64,000 bases of DNA from positions 124,001 through 188,000 of the forward strand of contig NZ_JAJOZR010000008.1 in assembly GCF_021168455.1 (NCBI RefSeq). The letters are read 5' to 3'. Source of the stretch: Ferranicluibacter quercicola (GTDB taxonomy: Bacteria; Pseudomonadota; Alphaproteobacteria; Rhizobiales; Rhizobiaceae). The position numbers and the translations under genes are program-made. Below the pieces are notes generated by a model. It was given only the letters and a program-made list of their open reading frames with translations. It had not been told where the DNA came from and did not search any database. This document shows, in pieces, positions 46,575 to 56,500 of the stretch (position 1 is its first letter; each line of letters opens with the position of its first letter).

Positions 46575-47102
46575 TCACCGCGGGCGTTCGCCCGGACTGT
46601 CCGGGCCGGCGTCTCGCGGGGCGTCCGCCTCCGCCCCCTGCCGCACCGGGGCCTCGTGCATGGCATCGACGGGGGAAAGGTCGGCATTGGCGATGGCCAT
46701 GCGCATATATTCGAGCATCAGCGCCCGCTCGAAGCGGCGAAAGCCGGTCAACAGCGCATCGTCGGCCGCCCGCGCCGCCATCATCGCGTCACCCTCCAGC
46801 GCGCGACCGCGCTCGGTCAGGAAGATCTGCTGCGCCCGCCGATCCGTCGGGTGGGGGCGGCGCGTGATCAGCGCATCCCGCTCCATCCGCGCCAGCGTGT
46901 TGGCGATGGTCGCCTGCTCGGCATCCAGCCGGTCGATGAGCTGGCGCTGCGTCAGCCCGTCCTCGTTCCACAATTCGGCCAGCACGGGAAACTGCCCCGG
47001 CGCAAAGCCGAGCTTGCGGCCCCTCTCCTGCAGCTGGCGGGAGAAGCGTCTGGCCAGCAGGCTGGCGAGATAGGTGGCGGACTCCATGCGGTCGTAGGCC
47101 AT
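46575..47102 (-). CDS. MarR-family transcriptional regulator
   Basis: 175-residue winged-helix regulator. N-terminal dimerisation helix ESATYLASLLARRFSRQLQE, then FPVLAELWNEDGLTQRQLID, recognition helix AEQATIANTLARMERDALIT and wing RRPHPTDRRAQQIFLT. The C-terminus is extended by an Ala/Asp/Pro-rich tail. ATG 47102 (MAYDRMES) is chosen; ATG 47087 is possible. The upstream open frame is spurious, as it is built from the tandem repeat there. It is 63 bases before the dipeptidase in the same direction. Confidence 0.88.
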   Translation of the reverse strand: MAYDRMESATYLASLLARRFSRQLQERGRKLGFAPGQFPVLAELWNEDGLTQRQLIDRLDAEQATIANTLARMERDALITRRPHPTDRRAQQIFLTERGRALEGDAMMAARAADDALLTGFRRFERALMLEYMRMAIANADLSPVDAMHEAPVRQGAEADAPRDAGPDSPGERPR

Positions 47103-47170
47103 GACAATGGGTACGCCCGGGACGGCACGGTGACAAGATCGCAGCCGACGCCGGAACCGAAAAAACCGCC

Positions 47171-47243
47171 CCGCCCCGAAGCGGAAGAACCATCGTGCCC
47201 CGAGACGGAAATACCGCCATGCCCCGAGACGGAAAAACCGCCA
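47171..47243. repeat. 24-bp tandem repeat, three units
   Basis: Three consecutive units beginning GCCCCGA, for example GCCCCGAGACGGAAATACCG+CCAT and GCCCCGAGACGGAAAAACCG+CCAT; the first unit is diverged (GCCCCGAAGCGGAAGAACCA+TCGT). A still more degenerate unit precedes them. The period is a multiple of three, which keeps long open frames alive and creates spurious N-terminal extensions of the MarR gene. Confidence 0.75.
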
Positions 47244-47277
47244 TGGCGGAGGCGGGGCCATGACGGTTTTTGATAAT

Positions 47278-47314
47278 GGACAAAGGCCCGGAGAGGGGGG
47301 TTAGGCCTTTGTCC
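47278..47314. other. Perfect 11-pair hairpin upstream of polA
   Basis: GGACAAAGGCC at 47278-47288 and GGCCTTTGTCC at 47304-47314 around a G-rich 15-base loop. No T-run follows on either strand. It resembles the GGACAAG arm motif of the RIME-like palindromes only loosely. Confidence 0.6.
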
Positions 47315-47569
47315 TTGCATCTGGGGTCGGCGGGGGACAGGCCTCGACCAGATGACGGCGCTTGTCGCTGCCGTTGACCCTGATTTGTGGGTCCGAATGT
47401 GGCTTTTCAAGGGAAGCGCCGGGGACGGCTGATTACAAATTGGTAAGGTTTGAAACAGCCTCTCATTTTCGCAAGGGCGCACGCCATCGAACGTCGGGAC
47501 CCCGGAACGGCATCGACGAGACGGCTTGCCCGATGGACCTTTCGCGCCTGCCGCGCTATCCGTGTCTCC

Positions 47570-50500
47570 ATGAAAAAAGGCGATCATCTCTTCCTCGTAG
47601 ACGGCTCCGGCTTCATCTTCCGGGCCTTCCACGCGATTCCCCCGCTGAACCGCAAATCGGACGGCCTGCCCGTCAATGCGGTCTCGGGCTTCTGCAACAT
47701 GCTGTGGAAGCTTCTGACGGACGCGCGCGACACCTCGGTCGGCGTCACGCCGACGCATTTCGCCGTGATCTTCGACTATTCCTCGAAGACCTTCCGCAAC
47801 GATCTCTACGACAAGTACAAGGCCAACCGCACGGCCCCGCCGGAAGACCTGATCCCGCAATTCGGCCTGATCCGCCATGCGACGCGCGCCTTCAACCTGC
47901 CCTGCATCGAGATGGAGGGGTTCGAGGCCGACGACCTGATCGCCACCTATGCCCGCATGGCGGAGGAAGCCGGCGGCGACGTGACCATCGTGTCCTCCGA
48001 CAAGGACCTGATGCAGCTGCTCACCCCGTGCGTTTCCATGTATGACAGCATGAAGGACAAGCAGATCGGCATTCCCGAGGTCATCGAGAAATGGGGCGTG
48101 CCGCCGGCAAAGATGATCGACCTGCAGGCGCTGACCGGCGACTCGACCGACAACGTGCCCGGCATTCCCGGCATCGGCCCGAAGACCGCCGCCCAGCTTC
48201 TGGAAGAGTTCGGCGATCTCGACACGCTGCTCGCCCGCGCCGGCGAGATCAAACAGGTCAAGCGCCGCGAGAACATCCTCGCCAACGCCGATCTCGCCCG
48301 CCTGTCGCGCGAGCTGGTGACGCTGAAGACCGACGTTCCGGTGGAGACCCCGCTCGACGCGCTCGACCTGCATCCGCAGGACGGGCCGAAGCTCGTGGCC
48401 TTCCTGAAGGCGATGGAATTCACCTCGCTGACCCGCCGCGTGGCCGCCGCCACCGATACGGATGCCGATGCGGTGGAAACGGCGCATGTCCCCGTCGAGG
48501 GCGGCGCGCAGGCGCACGGGCCGGATCTCGACAAGGGCGAGGCTGCCGGCACGGCTCCGGCGGGCGCGCCGGCCGCGGAAGCCTCTCCCGAAACGGCCGA
48601 GGAGGCGGCAAAGGTCTTGCGCCAGGCGCCGGTGCTGCCGGTGGAAACCGGCGCGACGCCGCAGGCGCTGGCGCAGTCCCGCGCCGAAGCCTTTGCCACC
48701 GCCCCCATCGACCGCTCGACCTATGTCACGATCCGCGACGTCGCGACGCTTCAAAGCTGGATCGCGGCCGCCCGCGAGGCCGGCCTCGTCGCCTTCGACA
48801 CGGAAACCAATTCGCTCGATGCGATGCAGGCCGATCTCGTCGGCTTCTCGCTCGCCATTGCCGACAACAGCCGCGACGCCTCCGGCACGTCCATCCGGGC
48901 GGCCTATGTGCCGCTGCTCCACAAGAGCGGCGTCGGCGATCTCCTCGGCGGCGGGCTCGTGGAAAACCAGATCCCCGACGGACAGGCGATCGCCCTTCTT
49001 AAAGACCTGCTGGAAGACCCCGCGGTTCTCGTCGTCGCCCAGAACATGAAATACGACTATCTCGTCATGAAGCGGCAGGGCGTGGAGATCGCCCGCTTCG
49101 ACGATACGATGCTGATGTCCTACGTGTCCGATGCCGGCGCCAACACCCACGGCATGGACGCCTTGTCCGAGCACTGGCTCGGTCACCAGCCGATCCCCTT
49201 CAAGGACGTGGCCGGCAGCGGCAAGTCGATGGTGACGTTCGACTATGTCGACATCGACCGCGCCACCGCCTACGCGGCCGAGGATGCCGACGTGACGCTG
49301 CGGCTCTGGCATGTGCTCAAGCCCCGGCTTGCCGCCAAGAAACTCGTGCGCGTCTACGAACGCCTGGAGCGGCCGCTGGTACCCGTGCTCGCGCGCATGG
49401 AAGAGCGCGGCATCTCCATCGACCGGCAGATCCTGTCGCGGCTCTCCGGCGAGCTGGCGCAGGGCGCGGCGCGGCTGGAGGCCGAGATCCACGAACTGGC
49501 GGGCGAAAGCTTCAACATCGGCTCGCCCAAGCAGCTGGGCGACATTCTGTTCGGCAAGATGGGCCTGCCCGGCGCGTCGAAGACCAAGACCGGGCAATGG
49601 TCCACGTCGGCGCAGGTGCTGGAAGACCTCGCCCTTTCCGGCCACGACCTGCCGCGGCGCATCGTCGACTGGCGCCAGCTGACCAAGCTGAAGTCCACCT
49701 ATACCGACGCCCTGCCCGGCTTCGTGCATCCGAAGACGGGCCGCGTCCACACCTCCTATGCGCTCGCCGCCACGACCACGGGGCGCCTCTCCTCGTCGGA
49801 ACCCAATCTGCAGAACATCCCGATCCGCACGACCGAAGGCCGCAAAATCCGCACGGCCTTCATCTCGACGCCGGGCCACAAGCTGATTTCGGCCGACTAC
49901 AGCCAGATCGAGCTGCGGGTGCTCGCCCATGTCGCCGATATTCCCCAGCTGCGGCAGGCCTTCGCCGACGGCATCGACATCCATGCGATGACGGCCTCCG
50001 AAATGTTCGGCGTGCCGGTCGAGGGCATGCCGAGCGAGATCCGCCGGCGGGCGAAAGCCATCAATTTCGGCATCATCTACGGCATCTCCGCCTTCGGGCT
50101 TGCCAACCAGCTCTCCATCGAGCGCTCCGAGGCCGGCGACTACATCAAGCGCTATTTCGAACGCTTCCCCGGCATCCGCGACTATATGGACGCGACCAAG
50201 GCCTTTGCCCGCGAGAACGGCTATGTCGAGACCATCTTTGGCCGGCGGGCGCATTACCCCGACATCCGCTCCTCCAACCCCTCCGTGCGTGCCTTCAACG
50301 AGCGCGCGGCGATCAACGCCCCGATCCAGGGCTCCGCCGCCGACGTCATCCGCCGCGCGATGGTGCAGATGGAGCCGGCGCTCGAAGCCGCCAAGCTTTC
50401 CGACCGCTGCCGCATGCTCCTGCAGGTGCATGACGAACTGATCTTCGAGGTGGAAGACGCCGACATCGACAAGGCCATCCCCCTCATCGTCTCCGTCATG

Positions 50501-50587
50501 GAAAACGCCGCCATGCCGGCGCTGGACATGCGCGTCCCCCTCAAAGTCGACGCCCGCGCCGCCCACAATTGGGATGAGGCGCACTGA
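47570..50587 (+). CDS. polA: DNA polymerase I
   Basis: 1005-residue polymerase for gap filling and Okazaki primer removal. The 5'-3' exonuclease domain (about 1-290) starts FLVDGSGFIFRAFHAIPPLN and has the H3TH region GDSTDNVPGIPGIGPKTAAQ. An Ala/Glu/Pro-rich linker (about 295-375) is longer than in E. coli. The 3'-5' exonuclease motif LVAFDTETNSLDAM lies near residue 408, so proofreading is predicted. The polymerase domain has motif A SADYSQIELRVLAH, the O-helix RRRAKAINFGIIYG and motif C LLQVHDELIFEV. The start at 47570 is where rhizobial PolA begins; an upstream frame from 47450 is open but not homologous. Confidence 0.97.
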   Translation: MKKGDHLFLVDGSGFIFRAFHAIPPLNRKSDGLPVNAVSGFCNMLWKLLTDARDTSVGVTPTHFAVIFDYSSKTFRNDLYDKYKANRTAPPEDLIPQFGLIRHATRAFNLPCIEMEGFEADDLIATYARMAEEAGGDVTIVSSDKDLMQLLTPCVSMYDSMKDKQIGIPEVIEKWGVPPAKMIDLQALTGDSTDNVPGIPGIGPKTAAQLLEEFGDLDTLLARAGEIKQVKRRENILANADLARLSRELVTLKTDVPVETPLDALDLHPQDGPKLVAFLKAMEFTSLTRRVAAATDTDADAVETAHVPVEGGAQAHGPDLDKGEAAGTAPAGAPAAEASPETAEEAAKVLRQAPVLPVETGATPQALAQSRAEAFATAPIDRSTYVTIRDVATLQSWIAAAREAGLVAFDTETNSLDAMQADLVGFSLAIADNSRDASGTSIRAAYVPLLHKSGVGDLLGGGLVENQIPDGQAIALLKDLLEDPAVLVVAQNMKYDYLVMKRQGVEIARFDDTMLMSYVSDAGANTHGMDALSEHWLGHQPIPFKDVAGSGKSMVTFDYVDIDRATAYAAEDADVTLRLWHVLKPRLAAKKLVRVYERLERPLVPVLARMEERGISIDRQILSRLSGELAQGAARLEAEIHELAGESFNIGSPKQLGDILFGKMGLPGASKTKTGQWSTSAQVLEDLALSGHDLPRRIVDWRQLTKLKSTYTDALPGFVHPKTGRVHTSYALAATTTGRLSSSEPNLQNIPIRTTEGRKIRTAFISTPGHKLISADYSQIELRVLAHVADIPQLRQAFADGIDIHAMTASEMFGVPVEGMPSEIRRRAKAINFGIIYGISAFGLANQLSIERSEAGDYIKRYFERFPGIRDYMDATKAFARENGYVETIFGRRAHYPDIRSSNPSVRAFNERAAINAPIQGSAADVIRRAMVQMEPALEAAKLSDRCRMLLQVHDELIFEVEDADIDKAIPLIVSVMENAAMPALDMRVPLKVDARAAHNWDEAH

Positions 50588-50614
50588 ACCCTCCATAATC
50601 TTACAGGAGCTGCC

Positions 50615-51598
50615 ATGTCCCTGCCCGCTTTCCCCGTCTTCGATCTCAGCCGCTTCGAGCGAGCGGAGCCAGACGAGAAACAGCGGCTGGGACGCGAGGT
50701 GGATGCGATCTGCCGCGAAACCGGCTTCCTCGCGATCCGCGGACATGGCGTCTCTCAGGCCGTCATCGACGATGTCTGGGAGAAGGCCCGAACGTTCTTC
50801 GATCTGCAGCCGGAGGCAAAACAGGCCGCACGGGCGCCCTACAAGGGTTACCCATACGGCTATCTCGGGCCGGAACTGGAAGCGCTCGCCAAATCCCGCG
50901 ACGTCGACAGTCCGCCGGACCTGAAGGAGAGCTTCAATGGCGGACCTCTTGCGCGTCCCCCATCGATCACCGATCCCGAGGCGCTCGCCTTCTGCTATGC
51001 CGACACCATCTGGCCGGACGTGCCGGACGGTTTCGTCGCAGCCTGGCAAGCCTATTACCGTGCGATGGAAGATCTCGCGGCCCGGATCATGCGGCTCTTT
51101 GCGGTGGCGCTTGATCTGCCGGAGACCTATTTCGATCGCTTCATCACCGCGCCGATCAGCGCGCTGCGGGCGCTGAACTACCCGCAGCAGCATGTCGCGC
51201 CCAAGCCCGGTCAGCTTCGCGCCGGCGCCCATACCGATTATGGCAGCCTGACGATCCTGCTGCCGCAGGCAGGCTCGCGCGGGCTGGAGATCCTCTCGCC
51301 CGACGGCACATGGACCGGCGTCCCGCCGATTTCAGGCGCCTTCGTCATCAATATCGGCGACCTCATGGCGCGTTGGACCAACGATCGCTGGGTGTCCACC
51401 CTGCACCGCGTCGTCAATCCGCCGCCGGAAGACGGCGGGCTCGACCGCCGCCAGTCGCTTGCCTTCTTTCATCAGCCGAACTGGGACGCCGAAATCACCG
51501 TGCTCGACGCAACGCTCCGACACGGCGAGACTCCCCGCTATGCGCCGGTTCGGTCCGGGCCCTATCTGATGGGGAAGTTCAAGGCGACCTCGGCTTGA
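50615..51598 (+). CDS. 2-oxoglutarate/Fe(II)-dependent oxygenase, isopenicillin N synthase family
   Basis: 327-residue non-haem iron oxygenase. The N-terminal DIOX_N part includes FPVFDLSRFE and ETGFLAIRGHGVSQAVIDDV. The jelly-roll core has iron ligands H206 and D208 (GAHTDYGSLTIL) and H264 (VSTLHRVVNP), with the co-substrate-binding R-x-S in DRRQSLAFFHQPN. The bacterial members have mostly unknown substrates. AGGAG precedes ATG 50615; it is 27 bases after polA and likely co-transcribed. Confidence 0.93.
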   Translation: MSLPAFPVFDLSRFERAEPDEKQRLGREVDAICRETGFLAIRGHGVSQAVIDDVWEKARTFFDLQPEAKQAARAPYKGYPYGYLGPELEALAKSRDVDSPPDLKESFNGGPLARPPSITDPEALAFCYADTIWPDVPDGFVAAWQAYYRAMEDLAARIMRLFAVALDLPETYFDRFITAPISALRALNYPQQHVAPKPGQLRAGAHTDYGSLTILLPQAGSRGLEILSPDGTWTGVPPISGAFVINIGDLMARWTNDRWVSTLHRVVNPPPEDGGLDRRQSLAFFHQPNWDAEITVLDATLRHGETPRYAPVRSGPYLMGKFKATSA

Positions 51599-51769
51599 GG
51601 GCTGTCACGGAGGGGAGACCACTGAGGCAGCATATCGGGATCACAGGCCTTCTTGTCCGCCGCCGATGCGTCGCAGGCCGACGTCGTGACAGCGTTGGGT
51701 ACTAGAACCATTTGGAAAGATGTTGAAGCGTTCGTGATGTAACCATCTCAGGTCTGACGGCGTCTGCTC

Positions 51770-52063
51770 CTAAAACGCCTGCGGCCACTTCTGGGCCGTG
51801 TGGAGCACGGTCAATATCTCAATTCCGTTGCCCCCAACCCGATACGGAAGAATATACGAGATATCAGGAAGCACGAGTTCTCGCGTCCCTTTGATGCGTC
51901 CTACACGCCCCATGGCAGGCTGCTCCGTCAGGGCTTCAGCCGCAGAGGTGATGCGAGAGACGACGCGGGCGGCGGCAAGCGGATCATCTTTTTCGATATA
52001 CGCCCCGATGTCATCGAGCCGACGCAATGCCCGTTGTGTCCAACGAAGCGTTCTTCTGCTCAT
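51770..52063 (-). CDS. ParE/RelE-type toxin
   Basis: 97-residue protein of the RelE/ParE fold: basic start SRRTLRWTQRALRRLDDIGA, helix IEKDDPLAAARVVSRITSAA, strand region MGRVGRIKGTRELVLPDISY and C-terminal YRVGGNGIEILTVLHTAQKW. This LVLPDISYILPYRV...HTAQKWP pattern is typical of ParE gyrase poisons, though RelE-like ribonuclease action is possible. Its ATG overlaps the antitoxin stop by 4 bases. Confidence 0.9.
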   Translation of the reverse strand: MSRRTLRWTQRALRRLDDIGAYIEKDDPLAAARVVSRITSAAEALTEQPAMGRVGRIKGTRELVLPDISYILPYRVGGNGIEILTVLHTAQKWPQAF

Positions 52064-52305
52064 GATGGGCGGGCAGATTTGACATATTTCCCGACGACGT
52101 TCGCCACATCGTCGGCACTGGCGAAGTCACCACGATCAGCTTCTGTCAATCCAGCCTCGATTTCGGCAAGCTGCCACTCCTCACGGGCGATAAAGTCCTC
52201 GATCGCCTGCGCGGCCACGTAAGAGCGGGAGCGGTCAAGCTTTTCGGCCAGTTGGTCAAGCCTTGCAGCCGTCTCGTCCGGCACGCGTACAGTGAACGCA
52301 GTCAT
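52060..52305 (-). CDS. Ribbon-helix-helix antitoxin (CopG/ParD-like)
   Basis: 81-residue antitoxin. The N-terminal ribbon-helix-helix is TAFTVRVPDETAARLDQLAE followed by RSRSYVAAQAIEDFIAREEW. The C-terminal half is acidic (EADRGDFASADDVANVVGKY) and should wrap the toxin. It is first in the operon and is preceded by a cluster of GGTT/AACC inverted repeats likely to be its own operators. Confidence 0.9.
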   Translation of the reverse strand: MTAFTVRVPDETAARLDQLAEKLDRSRSYVAAQAIEDFIAREEWQLAEIEAGLTEADRGDFASADDVANVVGKYVKSARPS

Positions 52306-52358
52306 GGTTTAACCTTTCATTGGTTCACCATGATGATTGTTGAACCAGCATGGTTCGT
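52302..52358. promoter_or_regulatory. Putative operators of the parDE-like operon
   Basis: Three closely spaced inverted repeats with GGTT/AACC half-sites: GGTTTAACC at 52306-52314, TGGTTCACCA at 52321-52330 and GAACCAGCATGGTTC at 52342-52356. RHH antitoxins usually autorepress by binding such arrays. The first overlaps the antitoxin start codon. The AT-rich DNA just beyond (52360-52410, TTTATATCTTTAAATATATG) probably supplies the Xre gene promoter. Confidence 0.6.
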
Positions 52359-52448
52359 CAAGATTTCGCTTTTCAGCTCAAACTGGATTTATATCTTTAA
52401 ATATATGGACCGCCCCCCGTTTCGATTCCTGGCGGAAGGAGAAAAACG

Positions 52449-52778
52449 ATGCGCAATGACTGGAAGACGCTCCGTGCCGATCTCCCGGAAGACGTTCGTT
52501 CGCGCCTCGACGAGAAGCGCGGTGCGCGGCGCTTGGGCAAGGCTCTGACTGAGGTGCGAAAGGCAATGAACGCAACACAGCGGGACGTCGCCACGCGCGC
52601 CGCCATGACGCAGAATACCGTCTCGAAGATCGAGAACGCTGACGATATTCTCGTTTCCTCCGTTATGCGCTACACGCATTCCATCGGAGGTGGTGTCGAG
52701 CTTATCCTGAAGACCCCTGACGGCAAGGCGGCGCGGGTCGATTTCGATCCCGAGATCTCGATCAAGCTCTCCACCTAA
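52449..52778 (+). CDS. Xre-family HTH protein (HigA-like)
   Basis: 109-residue protein with a helix-turn-helix at about 42-62 (ATQRDVATRAAMTQNTVSKI). The preceding helical part (RLDEKRGARRLGKALTEVRK) is typical of antitoxins or regulators linked to HigB/RelE toxins. The tail GGGVELILKTPDGKAARVDF is a beta-rich dimer or ligand part. No toxin gene is adjacent on its strand, so it is either an orphan or regulates the divergent ParDE-like pair. GGAAGGAG precedes the ATG. Confidence 0.85.
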   Translation: MRNDWKTLRADLPEDVRSRLDEKRGARRLGKALTEVRKAMNATQRDVATRAAMTQNTVSKIENADDILVSSVMRYTHSIGGGVELILKTPDGKAARVDFDPEISIKLST

Positions 52779-52862
52779 CCGCACCGCACTCTTTCCCGAA
52801 AGGGCCGCTCCAAACCGAAATTCCCGGACGCAAGCCCGCCCCCCGCACGTCCCTGCACCTGC

Positions 52863-53489
52863 TCAGACCGCCTGCGCGTCCTCCCGGCGGAAGCAGCCGA
52901 AGAGGCGGGCGAGGCCTTGGCGGCCTTCGCCGGCGAGGTCGAAGCGGCGGCCGAAGAGGAGCCATTCGCTGCAGAGGCCCTTGATCATCCAGCGCATCGC
53001 CCGGGCGGCGCTGGAGGGCGTCCAGGCGCCGCTGAGGGCGCCGCGGGAGGCGGCCTTGCCGAAGGCGTCTTCGAGAAACCGGGTGTGCTCGTCGTCGATT
53101 TCCTGCTGGCGCCCGAGCACCGGGGCGAGGTCGCTCGTATAGTCGCAGCGCAGCAGGATGGTGAGGATGCGCTGGCGCTGCTCGTCGCAGGCCATGACGT
53201 CGAGCCAGTCGCCGGCCACCGCCTCGATATGGGCGAGGATATCGATGCCGACATTCTCGATCTCGTCGCGCAGCAGCTCCTCGTCGGGCAGCGGCACCGC
53301 TTTGTAGAGTTCGAGAAAGATATCGGCCTTGTTCTGGAAGTGCCAGTAGATCGCGCCGCGGGTCACGCCCGCGACCGACGCGACATCCTCGAGGGTCGCG
53401 TTGGAGACGCCCTTTTCGAAGAAGACGTGCTCCGCCGCCGTCAGGATGCGGTTGCGCGTTTCCTCCGCTTTCGCCTTCGTCCGCCGCAT
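52863..53489 (-). CDS. TetR-family repressor of the AcrAB operon
   Basis: 208-residue TetR/AcrR regulator. The N-terminal helix-turn-helix (LEDVASVAGVTRGAIYWHF, residues 33-51) is followed by KADIFLELYKAVPLPDEEL, closely like AcrR and TtgR. The C-terminal ligand-binding domain is helical. It is the third gene of acrA-acrB-tetR, 83 bases after acrB, rather than divergent as acrR is in E. coli. The same order is recalled for smeA-smeB-smeR of Sinorhizobium. A TetR-type operator covers the acrA promoter at 58180-58197. Confidence 0.92.
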   Translation of the reverse strand: MRRTKAKAEETRNRILTAAEHVFFEKGVSNATLEDVASVAGVTRGAIYWHFQNKADIFLELYKAVPLPDEELLRDEIENVGIDILAHIEAVAGDWLDVMACDEQRQRILTILLRCDYTSDLAPVLGRQQEIDDEHTRFLEDAFGKAASRGALSGAWTPSSAARAMRWMIKGLCSEWLLFGRRFDLAGEGRQGLARLFGCFRREDAQAV

Positions 53490-53572
53490 GGTGTCTTGTC
53501 GAACCTCCCAAAGGCTTTCACGAGGGGCTTTCACAGGGCGCCGGCCCGCCCGAGGGCGGGCCGGAACCGAAA

Positions 53573-56500
53573 TCATTCGGCCGGCGTGGTGCCGCCGGCG
53601 TGCCCCGAGGCCGGAGAAGGGGTCGCCTGAGACGGGGTCGCCGGGGCGTGATCGTTCGTCTTGCCGCGCTGGAAGATCTTCATCACGAAGACGAAGAAGA
53701 CGGGCACGAAGAACACCGCGAGGATCGTCGCCGAGATCATGCCGCCGAGAACCCCGGTGCCGATCGCGTTCTGGCTGGCGGCCGAAGCACCACTGGCAAT
53801 GGCGAGCGGCACGACGCCGAGCGTGAAGGCGAGCGAGGTCATGAGGATCGGGCGGAAGCGCAGATGCGCCGCCTCGATCGTCGCATCCATCAGCGACTTG
53901 CCCGCCTCCATCTGCTCCTTGGCGAACTCGATGATCAGGATCGCGTTCTTGGCCGACAGGCCCATGATCGTGATCAGGCCCACCTTGAAGTAGACGTCGT
54001 TGGAGAGGTCGCGCAGCGTGATGGCGATGACCGCGCCGATGATGCCGAGGGGAACGACGAGCATGACGGAGATCGGGATCGACCAGCTTTCGTAAAGGGC
54101 GGCAAGGCACAGGAAGATCAGCAGGCAGGAGAGCCCGATGAGCAGCGGGGCCTGCGAGCCCGACTGGATTTCCTCGCGCGACTGGCCGGACCACTCATAG
54201 GCAAAGCCCGAGGGCAGCTGGCCCATCAGCCGTTCCATTTCCGCAATCGCCTCGCCCGAGGAGTGGCCGGGCGTCGCCTGGCCCGAAATGCGGATGGAGG
54301 GGTAGCCGTTATAGCCGACGGTCTGGGCCGGGCCCATCTGCCACTCGATGGAGGAGAAGGCGGACAGGGGCACCATGCCGCCATTGGTGTTGCGCACGTT
54401 GAGCGTCAGCAGGTCGGAGGGCTTGGTGCGCTTGGTCACGTCGGCCTGCACGGTCACGCGCTGCAGACGGCCCGAATTCGGGAAGTCGTTGACGTAGGTG
54501 GAGCCGAGATTGGTCGAGATCGTGGCGTTGATATCGGCAAAGGCGACGCCGAAGGTGTTCGCCTTCTCGCGGTCCACGATCAGGTTCAGCTGCGCGACGT
54601 CCGGCAGGCCGTCGACGCGGACGCCGGCAAGGATCTGGCTCTGTGCGGCAAGGCCGAGCAGCTGGTCGCGGGCGGCGGCGAGCGCCGTATCCCCCTGTCC
54701 CGCCCGGTCCTGAAGACGGAATTCGAAGCCGTTGCTGGTGCCGAGACCCTGGATCGGCGGCGGCGACAGCGCAAAGGCGATCGCGTCGCGGATCTGGCTG
54801 AAGGCGATGGAGGCGCGCATGGCGATCGAGGCGGCCGCATCGTCGGCACCGCGATCCGCCCAGTCCTTCAGCGTGATGAAGGCGAGGGCGGCATTCTGGC
54901 CGGAGCCCGAGAAGGAGAAGCCGTTGACGGCGATGATGCGATCGACGGCGCCTTCCTTGCCGAAGAAGCCTTCCACCTGCTGGATGACCTCGGTCGTGCG
55001 GTTGGCGGTGGCTTCGGAGGGAAGCTGCATGGAGACGATGATGTAGCCCTGGTCCTCGTTCGGCAGGAAGGCCGAGGGAAGCCGCATGAACAGGTAGCCC
55101 ATGGCGGCGACGATCACGAGATAGACGAGCATGAAGCGGCCCGACCGCTTGATCATCCACCCGACCCAGCCGCTATAGCCGTGCGAGGTCTTGTCGAAGC
55201 CGCGGTTGAACATGCCGAAGAAGCCGCGCTTCTGCTGGTGCTGGCCCTTGGGGATCTGCTTGAGGAAGCTGCCGGCGAGCGCCGGGGTCAGCGACAGCGC
55301 CAGGAAGGCGGAGAACAGGATCGAGGTCACCATGGTCAGCGAGAACTGCTGGTAGATGACGCCGACCGAGCCGGGGAAGAAGGCCATGGGAATGAACACG
55401 GCGGAGAGAACCAGCGTGATGCCGATGACGGCGCCGGTGATCTGGCCCATGGCCTTGCGCGTCGCCTCCTTCGGCGTCAGCCCCTCTTCCGTCATGATGC
55501 GCTCGACGTTCTCGACCACGATGATGGCGTCGTCGACGAGAATGCCGATCGCCAGCACCATGGCGAACATGGTCAGCACGTTGATGGAGAAGCCCGCGGC
55601 ATAGATGATGGCGCAGGTGCCGAGCAGTGCGACCGGCACGACGATGGTCGGGATCAGCGTGTAGCGGATGTTCTGCAGGAACAGGAACATCACGAGGAAG
55701 ACGAGCGCGACGGCTTCGAGCAGCGTGTGCAGCACCTTTTCGATCGAGACCTCGACGAAGGGCGCGGTGTTGTAGGGAATGGAATATTCGACGCCTGCGG
55801 GGAAGTACCCTTTCAGTTCTTCCATCCGCGCCTCGATCAGCGTCGCGGTGTTGAGCGCGTTGCCGGTCGGGGTCAGCTGGACGGCGATGGCCGCCGACGG
55901 CTTGCCGTTGAGGCGTGTCGAGGTGTCGTAGCTCTGGCCGCCGACCTCGATGCGCGCGACGTCGCGCAGGCGCACGGCCGATCCGTCGGGATTGGCGCGC
56001 AGCACGATCGCGCCGAACTCCTCCGGCGAGGACAGCTGGCCCTTGACGAGGACCGGGGCGGAAACCTGCTGGGTGATCGGGTTCGGCTGGGCGCCGATGG
56101 AGCCCGCGGCGATCTGGGCGTTCTGCGCCTGGATGGCGCTGGTCACGTCGCCGGCCGTCAGGTTGAGGCCCACCATCTTGTCGGGGTCGATCCAGACGCG
56201 CATGGAGCGCTCGGAGGAGAACAGCTGCGCCTGGCCGACGCCCTCGATGCGCTGGATTTCATTGAGCACGTTGCGGCTGAGATAGTCGCCCAGACCGATG
56301 GCGTCCATGGAACCGTCGGTGGAGGTCAGCGAGATGATCAGGAGGAAGCCGGAGCCGGCTTCGTCCACCTGGATGCCCTGCTGCGTCACCGCATCCGGAA
56401 GGCGCGGCTCGACGCGGCGCACGCGGTTCTGCACGTCCACGGCCGCATCGCCCGGATCGGTGCCCGGTGCGAAGGTGACGTTGATGGAGACGGCGCCGGC

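Larger units (their letters stand above)
47103..47569. other. 467-base gene-free region between MarR gene and polA
   Basis: No convincing gene. It must hold the divergent promoters for the MarR gene and polA. It contains a 24-bp tandem repeat (about 47171-47243), an A5/T5-flanked imperfect hairpin at about 47232-47271, and a perfect 11-pair hairpin at 47278-47314. TTGACC near 47374 is a possible -35 for polA, without a clear -10. Confidence 0.6.

Noticed and set aside
47171..47261. Repeat-encoded N-terminal extension of the MarR protein (WRFFRLGAWRYFRLG...)
   Set aside because: Arises from the tandem DNA repeat; family homology begins at 47102.
46952..51232. 1426-codon open frame on the minus strand opposite polA
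   Set aside because: Shadow of polA and the oxygenase gene; it has no recognisable domains and covers well-conserved genes on the other strand.
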